Source: Deltaproteobacteria bacterium
GTDB lineage: Bacteria; Myxococcota; B64-G9
Assembly (NCBI GenBank): GCA_030591745.1
Contig: JAUVAM010000183.1
Coordinates: 1 to 7,217 of the forward strand
DNA: 7,217 nucleotides
Direction: 5' to 3'
Shown here piece by piece: positions 6,354 through 7,217 of this stretch (positions within the stretch are counted from its first letter, which is position 1; the number at the start of each line of letters is the position of its first letter). The notes under the pieces were generated by a model, which searched no databases, was not told the DNA's origin, and saw nothing but the letters and a program-made list of their open reading frames with translations. A program made the position numbers and the translations under genes.

Positions 6354-7115
6354 CTAGAATGAAAGGATCATGCCCAGGCGGGTTAGCGTACGGACCTTGA
6401 ACTTATGCTTCGGCCCCAGCTCTCGCGTCAGCTTCCGGACCTTTGTGAACAGCACTTTTCTCTGCTTCGTGCTGCGAATGTCCAGCACCAGCCCGCCGCA
6501 AGCGTCCTTGCACTCCTCATCCTGTTCCTTGATGGCCTTTTGCACCTTCCGCACCAGTTCCTTGGGCGCGCCGAGGAAGATCACCCGGTACCAGGGGCCC
6601 CTCTCTTCCAGCATGCGCAGTTCGAAGGCCTGGTCCTCGCGCACCCTCTGGCCCGCCAACTGGGCCATCCTTCTCAGTGCCCGGTGTCGCCCCTTCATGC
6701 GCTTGACTTTTTTATCCGGATTGACCATACGCATGAAATGCAGCTGATGCCGTAGCGGGTCCATGCCGCGAATCATCATGTGGCTGCTTCTCCCCGTCTC
6801 TCCCTTGAATTCGTAGACCATGTCACACGCCGGGTCCATCTCGAGCCACTTGACGGCCCTTTCCAGATCGGAAAGTGCTGTTAGCGTGGGAATGTAGTGC
6901 TGTCCCTCATCGCCCGGCGGCAGAACCTTCAGCCCCTTGGGCGCCAGCTTGTTCAACTCCTTCATCATGATCCGGGTGACCGTGGGGATGTGAACCCACT
7001 CACTGGTCCGCACCATGGGCTGGACCACGACGACCGAAGTGACCGGTTCGGCTGAGGATGCAGCAGGGACCAAGCACAGCAGGCCGAGCAGAAAACGCGA
7101 CAGGAATGACTTCAT
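6354..7115 (-). CDS. secreted basic protein of unknown function
   Basis: A 253-residue protein with a clear Sec signal peptide: MKSFLSRF, a Leu-rich core, then a probable cleavage after Ala22 (SSA before EP). It has no lipobox Cys, so it should be periplasmic or secreted. The mature N-terminal part alternates strand and helix: VTSVVVVQPM, a helix with MMKELNKLAPK, then DLERAVKWLEM and CDMVYEFKGE followed by MMIRGMDPL. This order recalls the TolB-N/CsgG-like fold common in envelope proteins, but I hold that as a weak guess. The C-terminal half is very rich in Lys and Arg, and a short internal echo (KVRKLTREL, then KVRTLTRLG) ends the chain. Cysteines are C97, C202 and C206. The ATG at 7115-7113 is preceded by AGGGG at seven bases and overlaps the stop of the upstream nuclease-like gene as ATGA, which implies translational coupling. 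Confidence 0.85.
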   Translation of the reverse strand: MKSFLSRFLLGLLCLVPAASSAEPVTSVVVVQPMVRTSEWVHIPTVTRIMMKELNKLAPKGLKVLPPGDEGQHYIPTLTALSDLERAVKWLEMDPACDMVYEFKGETGRSSHMMIRGMDPLRHQLHFMRMVNPDKKVKRMKGRHRALRRMAQLAGQRVREDQAFELRMLEERGPWYRVIFLGAPKELVRKVQKAIKEQDEECKDACGGLVLDIRSTKQRKVLFTKVRKLTRELGPKHKFKVRTLTRLGMILSF

Positions 7116-7217
7116 GGCTCAGCCCCTTTGTAGGCCTGCTTCCTTGCATGCGGATACTTCCAACCAAAATCGAAACAGTGCCCCGTTCGGATCATCTCCA
7201 GGCCAAAATCTTTGCCA
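7112..7217 (-). CDS. 3' end of a probable SNase-type (thermonuclease-like) protein, partial
   Basis: Only the last 34 codons are inside the window, read in the minus frame that starts at 7216 and stops with TGA at 7114-7112. The tail includes NFG-like DFGLEMIRTGHC, then FDFGWKYPHARKQAYKGAEP. This resembles the C-terminal part of staphylococcal-nuclease-fold (SNase/TNase) proteins, where a 'LE[ML]IR.G.A' helix is followed by a 'Y....Y..AE' helix. The catalytic Asp, Arg and Glu residues would lie outside the window, so activity is unknown. The protein ends soon after the AE helix start, shorter than usual for the family. Its stop overlaps the next ATG by four bases, so the two genes probably form an operon. 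The assignment rests on a short stretch. Confidence 0.6.
   Translation of the reverse strand, partial: GKDFGLEMIRTGHCFDFGWKYPHARKQAYKGAEP

Noticed and set aside
1..7217. Defence system, prophage, transposase, CRISPR array or RNA gene
   Set aside because: No repeat-spacer pattern, transposase or integrase motif, toxin-antitoxin-sized gene pair or tRNA/rRNA signature was seen on either strand.

Overview
The window looks like a chromosomal piece of a high-GC Gram-negative bacterium. Three of its genes begin with lipoprotein signal peptides, one encodes a LytM-type murein peptidase, and one carries a C-terminal domain resembling the AgmX/PglI (TonB-C-like) domain. One lipoprotein joins calcium-binding EGF modules to an FG-GAP-like beta-propeller. 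That combination is best known from Myxococcota and related former deltaproteobacterial lineages. This placement is inferred from domain content and base composition. No rRNA, tRNA or marker gene in the window confirms it.

Layout, left to right. (1) Positions 1-915, minus strand: the N-terminal 305 codons of a lipoprotein M14 zinc carboxypeptidase that runs off the left edge. (2) Positions 916-1161: a divergent intergenic region with a plausible sigma70-type promoter for the next gene. (3) Positions 1162-2682, plus: a TPR lipoprotein with an AgmX/PglI-like C-terminal domain. (4) Positions 2778-3596, plus: an unrecognised protein with about four membrane segments; an 11-bp perfect inverted repeat brackets its start codon. 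(5) Positions 3596-3634: a long AT-richer hairpin that begins in the stop codon of gene 4. (6) Positions 3676-4689, plus: a membrane-anchored M23/LytM peptidase. (7) Positions 4756-6330, plus: the EGF plus beta-propeller lipoprotein, with a good extended -10 promoter. (8) Positions 6354-7115, minus: a secreted basic protein of unknown function, convergent with gene 7. Its ATG overlaps the stop of (9), the last 34 codons of a protein that looks like a staphylococcal-nuclease-type nuclease (7112-7217, minus).

Nearly every gene product is predicted to be exported or membrane-bound: peptidase, TPR scaffold, membrane protein, murein hydrolase, adhesin-like receptor, and a secreted protein. The region therefore reads as envelope and secretome housekeeping rather than a tight pathway. 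Only the nuclease-secreted protein pair looks translationally coupled; the plus-strand genes appear to be separately expressed. I found no mobile element, CRISPR array, RNA gene or defence system. The most unusual DNA-level signals are the two inverted repeats flanking the four-TM gene, one around its start codon and one at its stop codon. The most unusual protein is the EGF-propeller lipoprotein, whose EGF modules repeat with an exact 123-nt period.
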